In this document: positions 10,122-22,997 of the stretch, in pieces
How positions within the stretch are numbered: the stretch's first letter is position 1
Layout of the letters: every line of letters begins with the position of its first letter
DNA from: Hydractinia symbiolongicarpus
Lineage: Eukaryota; Cnidaria; Hydrozoa; Anthoathecata; Hydractiniidae
Assembly: GCF_029227915.1 (NCBI RefSeq)
Contig: NC_079880.1
Span: 2,544,001-2,608,000 of the forward strand
Direction: 5' to 3'
DNA length: 64,000 bases
The notes under the pieces: generated by a model
What the model saw: the letters and a program-made list of their open reading frames with translations, nothing else
Databases searched by the model: none
Told to the model about the DNA's origin: nothing
Made by a program: the position numbers and the translations under genes

Positions 10122-12364
10122 ATGAGACTTGTAGTTTTCAAAAATGTTTTCATTTTTGATGAGACGCTGAAAAAAAGCAGTTTAATCGCCGGCAAACGAA
10201 AACCTGCGATTTCCCTAAATCCCGGACTCGGCCCGTATATTCAAAAGTATACAAAGAAAGTACCCAGGGAGTAAACTCATTTCCAGAACGATTTTTTAAA
10301 TTACTTTTTCACCACTAAAACGCATAAGACTTGTAGTTATTAAAAATGTTTTCATTTTTGATGAGACGCTGAATAAAAGAAGTTTAATCGCCGGCAAACG
10401 AAAACTCGCGATTTCCCGTAAATCCCGGGCTTGGCCGTATAGTCAAAAGTAAACAAAGAAAGTACCCAGGGAGTAAACTAATTTCCCGAACGATTTTTTA
10501 TATTATTTTTTTTACCACTAAACGCATGAGACTTGTAGTTTTCAAAAATGTTTTCATTTTTGATGAGACGCTGAATAAAAGAAGTTTAATCGCCGGCAAA
10601 CGAAAACCTGCGATTTCCCGTAAATTCCGGGCTTGGCCCGTATAGTCAAAAGTATACAAAGAAAGTACCCAGGGAGTAAACTCATTTCCAGAACGATTTT
10701 TTAAATTATTTTTTCACCACTAAAACGCATAAGACTTGTAGTTTTTAAAAATGTTTTCATTTTTGATGAGACGCTGAATAAAAGAAGTTTAATCGCCGGC
10801 AAACGAAAACCTGCGATTTCCCGTAAATCCCGGGCTTGGCCGTATAGTCAAAAGTATACAAAGAAAGTACCCAGGGAGTAAACTCAATTCCCGAACGATT
10901 TTTTAAATTACTTTCTCACCACTAAAACGCATGAGACTTGTAGTTTTCAAAAATGTTTTCATTTTTGATGAGACGCTGAATAAAAGCAGTTTAATCGCCG
11001 GCAAACGAAAACCTGCGATTTCCCTAAATCCCGGACTCGGCCCGTATAGTCAAAAGTATACAAAGAAAGTACCCAGGGAGTAAACTCATTTCCAGAACGA
11101 TTTTTTAAATTATTTTTTCACCACTAAAACGCATAAGACTTGTAGTTATTAAAAATGTTTTCATTTTTGATGAGACGCTGAATAAAAGAAGTTTAATCGC
11201 CGGCAAACGAAAACCTGCGATTTCCCGTAAATCCCGGGCTTGGCCCGTATAGTCAAAAGTATACAAAGAAAGTACCCAGGGAGTAAACTCATTTCCCGAA
11301 CGATTTTTTAAATTACTTTTTACCACTGAAACGCATAAGACTTGTAGTTTTTAAAAATGTTTTCATTTTTGATGAGACGCTGAATAAAAGAAGTTTAATC
11401 GCCGGCAAACGAAAACCTGCGATTTCCCGTAAATCCTGGACTCGGCCCGTATAGTCAAAAGTATACAAAGAAAGTACCCAGGGAGTAAACTCATTTCCCA
11501 AACGATTTTTTAAATTATTATTTCACCACTAAAACGCACGAGACTTGTAGTTTTCAAGATTGTTTTCATTTTTGATGAGACGCTGAATAAAAGCAGTTTA
11601 ATCGCCGGCAAACGAAAACCTGCGATTTCCGGTAAATCCCGACTCGGCCCGTATAGTCAAAGGTATACAAAGAAAGTACTCAGGGAGTAAAGTCATTTCC
11701 AGAACGATTTTTCAAATTACTTTTTCACCACTAAAACGCATAAGACTTGTAGTTTTTAAAAATGTTTTCATTTTTGATGAGACGCTGAATAAAAGAAGTT
11801 TAATCGCCGGCAAACGAAAACCCGCGATTTCCCGTAAATCCCGGGCTTGGCCGTATAGTCAAAAGTATACAAAGAAAGTACCCAGGGAGTAAACTCATTT
11901 CCCGAACGATTTTTTAAATTACTTTTTCACCACTAAAACGCATGAGACTTGTAGTTTTCAAAAATGTTTTCATTTTTGATGAGACGCTGAATAAAAGCAG
12001 TTTAATCGCCGGCAAACGAAAATCTGCGATTTCCCTAAATCCCGGACTCGGCCCGTATAGTCAAAAGTATACAAAGAAAGTACCCAGGGAGTAAACTCAT
12101 TTCCAGAACGATTTTTTAAATTATTTTTTCACCACTAAAACGCATAAGACTTGTAGTTATTAAAAATGTTTTCATTTTTGATGAGACGCTGAATAAAAGA
12201 AGTTTAATCGCCGGCAAATGAAAACCCGCGATTTCCCGTAAATCCCAGGCTTGGCCCGTATAGTCAAAAGTAAACAAAGAAAGTACCCAGGCAGTAAACT
12301 CATTTCCCGAACGATTTTTTATATTATTTTTTTACCATAAACGCATGAGACTTGTAGTTTTCAA

Positions 12365-12380
12365 AAATATTTTCATATTT
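12365..12380. other. Register-shifted version of the AT inverted repeat
   Basis: In units of the GATGGGACGC subtype the stem region reads AAATAT-TTTC-ATATTT, a perfect 6-bp stem with a 4-nt loop, where the usual unit has AAAAATG-TTTT-CATTTTT. Two substitutions (G to A in the left arm, T to A in the right arm) shift the pairing register but leave a hairpin of similar size. The same version occurs at about 16.0, 16.8, 17.8, 18.6, 19.65, 21.5, 48.0, 54.7 and 56.7 kb. Confidence 0.7.
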
Positions 12381-13540
12381 GATGGGACGCTGAATAAAAG
12401 AAGTTTAATCGCCGGCAAACGAAAATCCGCGACTTCCCGTAAATCCCGGACTCGGCCCGTATAGTCAAAAGTATACAAAGAAAGTACCAAGAGAGTAAAC
12501 TCATTTCCCGAACGATTTTTTAAAGTATTTTTTCACCACTAAAACGCATGAGACTTGTAGTTTTCAAAAATGTTTTTATTTTTGATGAGACGCTGAATAA
12601 AAGAAGTTTAATCGCCGGCAAACGAAAACCTGCGATTTCCCGTAAATCCCGTACTCGGCCCGTATAGTCAAAAGTATACAAAGAAAGTACCCAGGGAGTA
12701 AACTCATTTCCCAAACGATTTTTTAAATTATTATTTCACCACTAAAGCCCATGAGACTTGTAATTTTCAAAGATGTTTTCATTTTTGATGAGACGCCTAA
12801 TGAAAGAGGTTTAATCGCCGGCAAACGAAATCCCGCGTTTTCCCGTAAATCCGGGGCTTGGCCCGTATAGTCGAATGTATACAAAGAAAGTACCCAGGGA
12901 GTAAACTCATTTCCCGATCGATTTTTTAAATTTTTTTTCACCACTAAAACGCATGAGACTTGTAGTTTTCAAAAATGTTTTCATTTTTGATGAGACGCTT
13001 AATGAAAGAGGTTTAATCGCCGGAAAACAAAAACCCGCAATTTCCCGTAAATCCCGGGCTTGGCCCGTATAGTCGAATGTGTACAAAGAGAGTACCCTGT
13101 GAGTAAACTCATTTCCAGAACGATTTTTTAAAGTATTTTTTCACCACTAAAACGCATAACACTTGTAGTTTTTAAAAATGTTTTCCTTTTTGATGAGACG
13201 CTGAATAAAAGAAGTTTAATCGCCGGCACACGAAAACCCGCGATTTTCCGTAAATCCTGGCTTGGCCCGTATAGTCAAAAGTATACAAAGAAAGTACCCA
13301 GGGAGTAAACTCATTTTCCGAACGATTTTTTAAATTATTTTTTCACCACTAAAACGCATGAGACTTGTAGTTTTCAAAAATGTTTTCATTTTTGATGAGA
13401 CGCTGAATAAAAGAAGTTTAATCGCCGGCAAACGAAAACCTGCGATTTCCCGTAAATCCCGGGCTTGGCCCGTATAGTCAAAAGTATACAAAGAAAGTAC
13501 CCAGGGAGTAAACTCATTTCCCAAACGATTTTTTAAATTA

Positions 13541-15292
13541 TTATTTCACCACTAAAACGCACGAGACTTGTAGTTTTCAAGAATGTTTTCATTTTTGATG
13601 AGACGCTGAATAAAACCAGTTTAATCGCCGGCAAACGAAAACCTGCGATTTCCCGTAAATCCCGGACTCGGCCCGTATAGTCAAAAGTATACAAAGAAAG
13701 TACCCAGGGAGTAAACTCATTTCCAGACCGATTTTTTAAATTATTTTTTCACCACTAAAACGCATAAGACTTGTAGTTTTTAAAAATGTTTTCATTTTTG
13801 ATGAGACGCTGAATAAAAGAAGTTTAATCGCCGGCAAACGAAAACCCGCGATTTCCCGTAAATCCCGGGCTTGGCCGTATAGTCAAAAGTATACAAAGAA
13901 AGTACCCAGGGAGTAAACTCAATCCCCGAACGATTTTTTAAATTACTTTTTCACCCCTAAAACGCATGAGACTTGTAGTTTTCAAAAATGTTTTCATTTT
14001 TGATGAGACGCTGAAAAAAAGCAGTTTAATCGCCGGCAAACGAAAACCTGCGATTTCCCTAAATCCCGAACTCGGCCCGTATATTCAAAAGTATACAAAG
14101 AAAGTACCCAGGGAGTAAACTCATTTCCAGAACGATTTTTTAAATTACTTTTTCACCACTAAAACGCATAAGACTTGTAGTTATTAAAAATGTTTTCATT
14201 TTTGATGAGACGCTGAATAAAAGAAGTTTATTCGCCGGCAAACGAAAACTCGCGATTTCCCGAAAATCCCGGGCTTGGCCGTATAGTCAAAAGTAAACAA
14301 AGAAAGTACCCAGGGAGTAAACTAATTTCCCGAACGATTTTTTATATTATTTTTTTACCACTAAACGCATGAGACTTGTAGTTTTCAAAAATGTTTTCAT
14401 TTTTGATGAGACGCTGAATAAAAGAAGTTTAATCGCCGGCAAACGAAAACCTGCGATTTCCCGTAAATTCCGGGCTTGGCCCGTATAGTCAAAAGTATAC
14501 AAAGAAAGTACCCAGGGAGTAAACTCAATTCCCGAACGATTTTTTAAATTACTTTCTCACCACTAAAACGCATGAGACTTGTAGTTTTCAAAAATGTTTT
14601 CATTTTTGATGAGACGCTGAATAAAAGCAGTTTAATCGCCGGCAAACGAAAACCTGCGATTTCCCTAAATCCCGGACTCGGCCCGTATAGTCAAAAGTAT
14701 ACAAAGAAAGTACCCAGGGAGTAAACTCATTTCCAGAACGATTTTTTAAATTATTTTTTCACCACTAAAACGCATAAGACTTGTAGTTATTAAAAATGTT
14801 TTCATTTTTGATGAGACGCTGAATAAAAGAAGTTTAATCGCCGGCAAACGAAAACCTGCGATTTCCCGTAAATCCCGGGCTTGGCCCGTATAGTCAAAAG
14901 TATACAAAGAATGTACCCAGGGAGTAAACTCATTTCCCGAACGATTTTTTAAAATACTTTTTACCACTAAAACGCATAAGACTTGTAGTTTTTAAAAATG
15001 TTTTCATTTTTGATGAGACGCTGAATAAAAGAAGTTTAATCGCCGGCAAACGAAAACCTGCGATTTCCCGTAAATCCTGGACTCGGCCCGTATAGTCAAA
15101 AGTATACAAAGAAAGTACCCAGGGAGTAAACTCATTTCCCAAACGATTTTTTAAATTATTATTTCACCACTAAAACGCACGAGACTTGTAGTTTTCAAGA
15201 ATGTTTTCATTTTTGATGAGACGCTGAATAAAAGCAGTTTAATCGCCGGCAAACGAAAACCTGCGATTTCCCGTAAATCCCGACTCGGTCCG
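13541..15292 (+). repeat. Block D2: second copy of the 18/19-monomer repeat
   Basis: This is the start of the second copy of the higher-order unit, which continues to about 16.2 kb where it overlaps the first half of the next duplication. Shared rare variants with D1 include GTATATTCAAAAG, GTAGTTATTAAAAATG, AAATTCCGGGC and ACTTTCTCACC. Confidence 0.85.
14369..14571 (+). repeat. Chimeric monomer at a one-monomer deletion (D2)
   Basis: The 5' part, with AAATTCCGGGCTTGGCCC, matches the unit at about 10524. The 3' part, with AACTCAATTCCCG and ACTTTCTCACC, matches the next D1 unit. D1 has one extra unit between these points, and the copy offset drops from 3843 to 3641 bp across this site. Confidence 0.82.
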
Positions 15293-17113
15293 TATAGTCA
15301 AAGGTATACAAAGAAAGTACTCAGGGAGTAAACTCATTTCCAGAACGATTTTTCAAATTATTTTTTCACCACTAAAACGCATAAGACTTGTAGTTTTTAA
15401 AAATGTTTTCATTTTTGATGAGACGCTGAATAAAAGAAGTTTAATCGCCGGCAAACGAAAACCCGCGATTTCCCGTAAATCCCGGGCTTGGCCGTATAGT
15501 CAAAAGTATACAAAGAAAGTACCCAGGGAGTAAACTCATTTCCCGAACGATTTTTTAAATTACTTTTTCACCACTAAAACGCATGAGACTTGTAGTTTTC
15601 AAAAATGTTTTCATTTTTGATGAGACGCTGAATAAAAGCAGTTTAATCGCCGGCAAACGAAAATCTGCGATTTCCCTAAATCCCGGACTCGGCCCGTATA
15701 GTCAAAAGTATACAAAGAAAGTACCCAGGGAGTAAACTCATTTCCCGAACGATTTTTTAAATTACTTTTTCACCACTAAAACGCATGAGACTTGTAGTTT
15801 TCAAAAATGTTTTCATTTTTGATTAGACGCTGAATAAAAGAAGTTTAATCGCCGGCAAATGAAAACCCGCGATTTCCCGTAAATCCCAGGCTTGGCCCGT
15901 ATAGTCAAAAGTAAACAAAGAAAGTACCCAGGCAGTAAACTCATTTCCCGAACGATTTTTTATATTATTTTTTTACCACTAAACGCATGAGACTTGTAGT
16001 TTTCAAAAATATTTTCATATTTGATGGGACGCTGAATAAAAGAAGTTTAATCGCCGGCAAACGAAAATCCGCGACTTCCCGTAAATCCCGGACTCGGCCC
16101 GTATAGCCAAAAGTATACAAAGAAAGTACCAAGAGAGTAAACTCATTTCCCGAACGATTTTTTAAAGTATTTTTTCACCACTAAAACGCATGAGACTTGT
16201 AGTTTTCAAAAATGTTTTCATTTTTGATGAGGCGCTTAATGAAAGAGGTTTAATCGCCGGCAAACGAAATCCCGCGATTTTCCGTAAATCCCGGGCTTGG
16301 CCGTATAGTCAAAGGTATACAAAGAAAGTACCCAGGGAGTAAACTCATTTCCCGAACGATTTTTTAAATTACTTTTTCACCACTAAAACGCATGAGACTT
16401 TTAGTTTTCAAAAATGTTTTCATTTTTGATGAGACGCTGAATAAAAGCAGTTTAATCGCCGGCAAACGAAAACCTGCGATTTCCCTAAATCCGGGACTCG
16501 GCCCGTATAGTCAAAAGTATACAAAGAAAGTACCCAGGGAGTAAACTCATTTCCAGAACGATTTTTTAAATTATTTTTTCACCACTAAAACGCATAAGAC
16601 TTGTAGTTATTAAAAATGTTTTCATTTTTGATGAGACGCTGAATAAAAGAAGTTTAATCGCCGGCAAACGAAAACCCGCCATTTCCCGTAAATCCCGGGC
16701 TTGACCCGAATAGTCAAAAGTAAACAAAGAAAGTACCCAGGGAGTAAACTCATTTCCCGAACGATTTTTTATATTATTTTTTTACCACTAAACGCATGAG
16801 ACTTGTAGTTTTCAAAAATATTTTCATATTTGATGGGACGCTGAATAAAAGAAGTTTAATTGCCGGCAAACGAAAATCCGCGACTTCCCGTAAATCCCGG
16901 ACTCGGCCCGTATAGTCAAAAGTATACAAAGAAAGTACCAAGGGAGTAAACTCATTTCCCGAACGATTTTTTAAAGTATTTTTTCACCACTAAAACGCAT
17001 GAGACTTGTAGTTTTCAAAAATGTTTTCATTTTTGATGAGACGCTTAATAAAAGAGGTTTAATCGCCGGCAAACGAAATCCCGCGATTTTCCGTAAATCC
17101 CGGGCTTGGCCCG
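15293..17113 (+). repeat. 9-monomer tandem duplication, left unit (1821 bp)
   Basis: The left unit starts in the rare GTATAGTCAAAGGTATAC region at about 15293 and ends where the same variant restarts at 17114. Markers repeat at exactly 1821 bp: CCGGCAAATG at 15852/17673 and GATGAGGCGC near 16226/18047. A patch at about 15738-15830 differs from the right unit (see findings). Confidence 0.9.
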
Positions 17114-17201
17114 TATAGTCAAAGGTATACAAAGAAAGTACTCAGGGAGTAAACTCATTTCCAGAACGATTTTTCAAATTATTTTTTCACCACTAAAACG
17201 C
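16999..17201 (+). repeat. Chimeric junction monomer of the 1821-bp duplication
   Basis: The 5' half is type II (GCTTAATAAAAGAGG, AATCCCGCGATTTTCC) and equals the unit near 18820. The 3' half (GTCAAAGGTATAC, TACTCAGGGAG, GATTTTTCAAATT) equals the end of the unit crossing 15293. It is the fusion expected at the centre of a tandem duplication. An open frame on the + strand crosses it (17106-17354) only because of this fusion. Confidence 0.85.
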
Positions 17202-18934
17202 ATAAGACTTGTAGTTTTTAAAAATGTTTTCATTTTTGATGAGACGCTGAATAAAAGAAGTTTAATCGCCGGCAAACGAAAACCCGCGATTTCCCGTAAA
17301 TCCCGGGCTTGGCCGTATAGTCAAAAGTATACAAAGAAAGTACCCAGGGAGTAAACTCATTTCCCGAACGATTTTTTAAATTACTTTTTCACCACTAAAA
17401 CGCATGAGACTTGTAGTTTTCAAAAATGTTTTCATTTTTGAAATGACGCTGAATAAAAGCAGTTTAATCGCCGGCAAACGAAAATCTGCGATTTCCCTAA
17501 ATCCCGGACTCGGCCCGTATAGTCAAAAGTATACAAAGAAAGTACCCAGGGAGTAAACTCATTTCCAGAACGATTTTTTAAATTATTTTTTCACCACTAA
17601 AACGCATAAGACTTGTAGTTATTAAAAATGTTTTCATTTTTGATGAGACGCTGAATAAAAGAAGTTTAATCGCCGGCAAATGAAAACCCGCGATTTCCCG
17701 TAAATCCCAGGCTTGGCCCGTATAGTCAAAAGTAAACAAAGAAAGTACCCAGGCAGTAAACTCATTTCCCGAACGATTTTTTATATTATTTTTTTACCAC
17801 TAAACGCATGAGACTTGTAGTTTTCAAAAATATTTTCATATTTGATGGGACGCTGAATAAAAGAAGTTTAATCGCCGGCAAACGAAAATCCGCGACTTCC
17901 CGTAAATCCCGGACTCGGCCCGTATAGTCAAAAGTATACAAAGAAAGTACCAAGAGAGTAAACTCATTTCCCGAACGATTTTTTAAAGTATTTTTTCACC
18001 ACTAAAACGCATGAGACTTGTAGTTTTCAAAAATGTTTTCATTTTTGATGAGGCGCTTAATGAAAGAGGTTTAATCGCCGGCAAACGAAATCCCGCGATT
18101 TTCCGTAAATCCCGGGCTTGGCCGTATAGTCAAAGGTATACAAAGAAAGTACCCAGGGAGTAAACTCATTTCCCGAACGATTTTTTAAATTACTTTTTCA
18201 CCACTAAAACGCATGAGACTTTTAGTTTTCAAAAATGTTTTCATTTTTGATGAGACGCTGAATAAAAGCAGTTTAATCGCCGGCAAACGAAAACCTGCGA
18301 TTTCCCTAAATCCGGGACTCGGCCCGTATAGTCAAAAGTATACAAAGAAAGTACCCAGGGAGTAAACTCATTTCCAGAACGATTTTTTAAATTATTTTTT
18401 CACCACTAAAACGCATAAGACTTCTAGTTATTAAAAATGTTTTCATTTTTGATGAGACGCTGAATAAAAGAAGTTTAATCGCCGGCAAACGAAAACCCGC
18501 CATTTCCCGTAAATCCCGGGCTTGACCCGATTAGTCAAAAGTAAACAAAGAAAGTACCCAGGGAGTAAACTCATTTCCCGAACGATTTTTTATATTATTT
18601 TTTTACCACTAAACGCATGAGACTTGTAGTTTTCAAAAATATTTTCATATTTGATGGGACGCTGAATAAAAGAAGTTTAATTGCCGGCAAACGAAAATCC
18701 GCGACTTCCCGTAAATCCCGGACTCGGCCCGTATAGTCAAAAGTATACAAAGAAAGTACCAAGGGAGTAAACTCATTTCCCGAACGATTTTTTAAAGTAT
18801 TTTTTCACCACTAAAACGCATGAGACTTGTAGTTTTCAAAAATGTTTTCATTTTTGATGAGACGCTTAATAAAAGAGGTTTAATCGCCGGCAAACGAAAT
18901 CCCGCGATTTTCCGTAAATCCCGGGCTTGGCCCG
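17114..18934 (+). repeat. 9-monomer tandem duplication, right unit (1821 bp)
   Basis: Near-identical copy of 15293-17113. It ends in a type II unit reading GCTTAATAAAAGAGG and then continues as GTCGAATG, whereas the left unit runs directly into GTCAAAGG of the right unit. That places the duplication junction in the common GGCCCGTATAGTC stretch. Confidence 0.9.
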
Positions 18935-19351
18935 TATAGTCGAATGTATACAAAGAAAGTACCCTGTGAGTAAACTCATTTCCAGAACGATTTTTTAAAT
19001 TATTTTTTCACCACTAAAACGCATAAGACTTGTAGTTTTTAAAAATGTTTTCATTTTTGATGAGACGCTGAATAAAAGAAGTTTAATCGCCGGCAAACGA
19101 AAACCCGCGATTTCCCGTAAATCCCGGCTTGGCCCGTATAGTCAAAAGTATACAAAGAAAGTACCCAGGGAGTAAACTCATTTCCCGAACGATTTTTTAA
19201 ATTATTTTTTCACCACTAAAACGCATGAGACTTGTAGTTTTCAAAAATGTTTTCATTTTTGATGAGACGCTGAATAAAAGAAGTTTAATCGCCGGCAAAC
19301 GAAAACCCGCGATTTCCCGTAAATCCCGGGCTTGGCCCGTATAGTCGAATG
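18935..19351 (+). repeat. Two linker monomers between duplications
   Basis: About two type I units with CCCGGCTTGGCCCG and GTCGAATG variants. They resemble units within the following 1823-bp repeat and contain no other feature. Confidence 0.75.
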
Positions 19352-21174
19352 TATACAAAGAAAGTACCCAGGGAGTAAACTCATTTCCAGAACAATTTTT
19401 TAAATTATTTTTTCACCACTAAAACGCATAAGACTTGTAGTTTTTAAAAATGTTTTCATTTTTGATGAGACGCTGAATAAAAGAAGTTTAATCGCCGGCA
19501 AACGAAAACCCGCGATTTCCCGTAAATCCCGGGCTTGGCCCGAATAGTCAAAAGTAAACAAAGAAAGTACCCAGGGAGTAAACTCATTTCCCGAACGATT
19601 TTTTATATTATTTTTTTACCACTAAACGCATGAGACTTGTAGTTTTCAAAAATATTTTCATATTTGATGGGACGCTGAATAAAAGAAGTTTAATCGCCGG
19701 CAAACGAAAATCCGCGACTTCCCGTAAATCACGGACTCGGCCCGTATAGTCAAAAGTATACAAAGAAAGTACCAAGGGAGTAAACTCATTTCCCGAACGA
19801 TTTTTTAAAGTATTTTTTCACCACTAAAACGCATGAGACTTGTAGTTTTCAAAAATGTTTTCATTTTTGATGAGACGCTTAAAGAAAGAGGTTTAATCGC
19901 CGGCAAACGAAATCCCGCGATTTTCCGTAAATCCCGGGCTTGGCCCGTATAGTCGAATGTGTACAAAGAAAGTACCCTGTGAGTAAACTCATTTCCAGAA
20001 CGATTTTTTAAATTATTTTTTCACCACTAAAACTCATAAGACTTGTAGTTTTTAAAAATGTTTTCATTTTTGATGAGACGCTGAATAAAAGAAGTTTAAT
20101 CGCCGGCAAACGAAAACCCGCGATTTCCCGTAAATCCCGGCTTGGCCCGTATAGTCAAAAGTATACAAAGAAAGTACCCAGGGAGTAAACTCATTTCCCG
20201 AACGATTTTTTAAATTATTTTTTCACCACTAAAACGCATGAGACTTGTAGTTTTCAAAAATGTTTTCATTTTTGATGAGACGCTGAATAAAAGAAGTTTA
20301 ACCGCCGGCAAACGAAAACCCGCGATTTCCCGTAAATCCCGGGCTTGGCCCGTATAGTCGAATGTATACAAAGAAAGTACCCAGGGAGTAAACTCATTTC
20401 CAGAACAATTTTTTAAATTATTTTTTCACCACTAAAACGCATAAGACTTGTAGTTTTTAAAAATGTTTTCATTTTTGATGAGACGCTGAATAAAAGAAGT
20501 TTAATCGCCGGCAAACGAAAACCTGCGATTTCCCGTAAATCCTGGACTCGGCCCGTATAGTCAAAAGTATACAAAGAAAGTACCCAGAGAGTAAACTCAT
20601 TTCCCAAACGATTTTTTAAATTATTATTTCACTACTAAAACGCATGAGACTTGTAGTTTTCAAGAATGTTTTCATTTTTGATCAGACGCTGAATAGAAGC
20701 AGTTTAATCGCCGGCAAACGAAAACCCGCGATTTCCCGTAAATCCCGGGCTTGGCACGTATAGTCGAATGTATACAAAGAAAGTACCCTGTGAGTAAACT
20801 CATTTCCAGAACGATTTTTTAAATTATTTTTTCATCACTAAAACACATAAGACTTGTAGTTTTTAAAAATGTTTTCATTTTTGATGAGACGCTGAATAAA
20901 AGAAGTTTAATCGCCGGCAAACGAAAACCCGCGATTTCCCGTAAATCCCGGCTTGGCCCGTATAGTCAAAAGTATACAAAGAAAGTACCCAGCAAGTAAA
21001 CTCATTTCCAGAACGATTTTTTAAATTATTTTTTCACCACTAAAACGCATGAGACTTGTAGTTTTCAAAAATATTTTCATTTTTGATGAGACGCTGAAAA
21101 AAAGCAGTTTAATCGGCGGCAAACGAAAACCTGCGATTTCCCTAAATTCCGGACTCGGCCCGTATAGTCAAAAG
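19352..21174 (+). repeat. 9-monomer tandem duplication, left unit (1823 bp)
   Basis: Markers recur 1823 bp downstream: CGAATAGTCAAAAGTAAAC at 19541/21364 and the frame start at 20413/22236. Rare variants shared by both copies include GCTTAAAGAAAGAGG, TTTAACCGCC, AAAACTCATAAG and GATCAGACGC. The only difference I noted in the sampled lines is AAACACATAAG versus AAACACTTAAG. Confidence 0.92.
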
Positions 21175-22997
21175 TATACAAAGAAAGTACCCAGGGAGTA
21201 AACTCATTTCCAGAACAATTTTTTAAATTATTTTTTCACCACTAAAACGCATAAGACTTGTAGTTTTTAAAAATGTTTTCATTTTTGATGAGACGCTGAA
21301 TAAAAGAAGTTTAATCGCCGGCAAACGAAAACCCGCGATTTCCCGTAAATCCCGGGCTTGGCCCGAATAGTCAAAAGTAAACAAAGAAAGTACCCAGGGA
21401 GTAAACTCATTTCCCGAACGATTTTTTATATTATTTTTTTACCACTAAACGCATGAGACTTGTAGTTTTCAAAAATATTTTCATATTTGATGGGACGCTG
21501 AATAAAAGAAGTTTAATCGCCGGCAAACGAAAATCCGCGACTTCCCGTAAATCACGGACTCGGCCCGTATAGTCAAAAGTATACAAAGAAAGTACCAAGG
21601 GAGTAAACTCATTTCCCGAACGATTTTTTAAAGTATTTTTTCACCACTAAAACGCATGAGACTTGTAGTTTTCAAAAATGTTTTCATTTTTGATGAGACG
21701 CTTAAAGAAAGAGGTTTAATCGCCGGCAAACGAAATCCCGCGATTTTCCGTAAATCCCGGGCTTGGCCCGTATAGTCGAATGTGTACAAAGAAAGTACCC
21801 TGTGAGTAAACTCATTTCCAGAACGATTTTTTAAATTATTTTTTCACCACTAAAACTCATAAGACTTGTAGTTTTTAAAAATGTTTTCATTTTTGATGAG
21901 ACGCTGAATAAAAGAAGTTTAATCGCCGGCAAACGAAAACCCGCGATTTCCCGTAAATCCCGGCTTGGCCCGTATAGTCAAAAGTATACAAAGAAAGTAC
22001 CCAGGGAGTAAACTCATTTCCCGAACGATTTTTTAAATTATTTTTTCACCACTAAAACGCATGAGACTTGTAGTTTTCAAAAATGTTTTCATTTTTGATG
22101 AGACGCTGAATAAAAGAAGTTTAACCGCCGGCAAACGAAAACCCGCGATTTCCCGTAAATCCCGGGCTTGGCCCGTATAGTCGAATGTATACAAAGAAAG
22201 TACCCAGGGAGTAAACTCATTTCCAGAACAATTTTTTAAATTATTTTTTCACCACTAAAACGCATAAGACTTGTAGTTTTTAAAAATGTTTTCATTTTTG
22301 ATGAGACGCTGAATAAAAGAAGTTTAATCGCCGGCAAACGAAAACCTGCGATTTCCCGTAAATCCTGGACTCGGCCCGTATAGTCAAAAGTATACAAAGA
22401 AAGTACCCAGAGAGTAAACTCATTTCCCAAACGATTTTTTAAATTATTATTTCACTACTAAAACGCATGAGACTTGTAGTTTTCAAGAATGTTTTCATTT
22501 TTGATCAGACGCTGAATAGAAGCAGTTTAATCGCCGGCAAACGAAAACCCGCGATTTCCCGTAAATCCCGGGCTTGGCACGTATAGTCGAATGTATACAA
22601 AGAAAGTACCCTGTGAGTAAACTCATTTCCAGAACGATTTTTTAAATTATTTTTTCATCACTAAAACACTTAAGACTTGTAGTTTTTAAAAATGTTTTCA
22701 TTTTTGATGAGACGCTGAATAAAAGAAGTTTAATCGCCGGCAAACGAAAACCCGCGATTTCCCGTAAATCCCGGCTTGGCCCGTATAGTCAAAAGTATAC
22801 AAAGAAAGTACCCAGCAAGTAAACTCATTTCCAGAACGATTTTTTAAATTATTTTTTCACCACTAAAACGCATGAGACTTGTAGTTTTCAAAAATATTTT
22901 CATTTTTGATGAGACGCTGAAAAAAAGCAGTTTAATCGGCGGCAAACGAAAACCTGCGATTTCCCTAAATTCCGGACTCGGCCCGTATAGTCAAAAG
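21175..22997 (+). repeat. 9-monomer tandem duplication, right unit (1823 bp)
   Basis: Near-identical copy of the preceding unit. The copies stop matching near 23034, where AACGATTTT replaces AACAATTTT. The high identity means the duplication, or its homogenisation, is recent. Confidence 0.92.

Larger units (their letters stand above)
9717..13540 (+). repeat. Block D1: first copy of an 18/19-monomer higher-order repeat
   Basis: From about 9900 to 12560 this block matches 13541-16200. Diagnostic variants recur at an offset of 3641 bp: TTATTTCACC followed by CACGAGAC at 9900/13541, CTTTCTCACC at 10911/14552 and CCGGCAAATG at 12211/15852. Between 10.1 and 10.55 kb the offset is instead 3843-3844 bp, so each copy has lost one unit at a different place. 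From 12.56 to 13.54 kb are type I and type II units that resemble 6.0-6.7 kb and 8.9-9.3 kb. Confidence 0.85.

Noticed and set aside
17106-17354. 82-codon + strand ORF
   Set aside because: It exists only because of the chimeric junction of the 1821-bp duplication and contains no recognisable domain.
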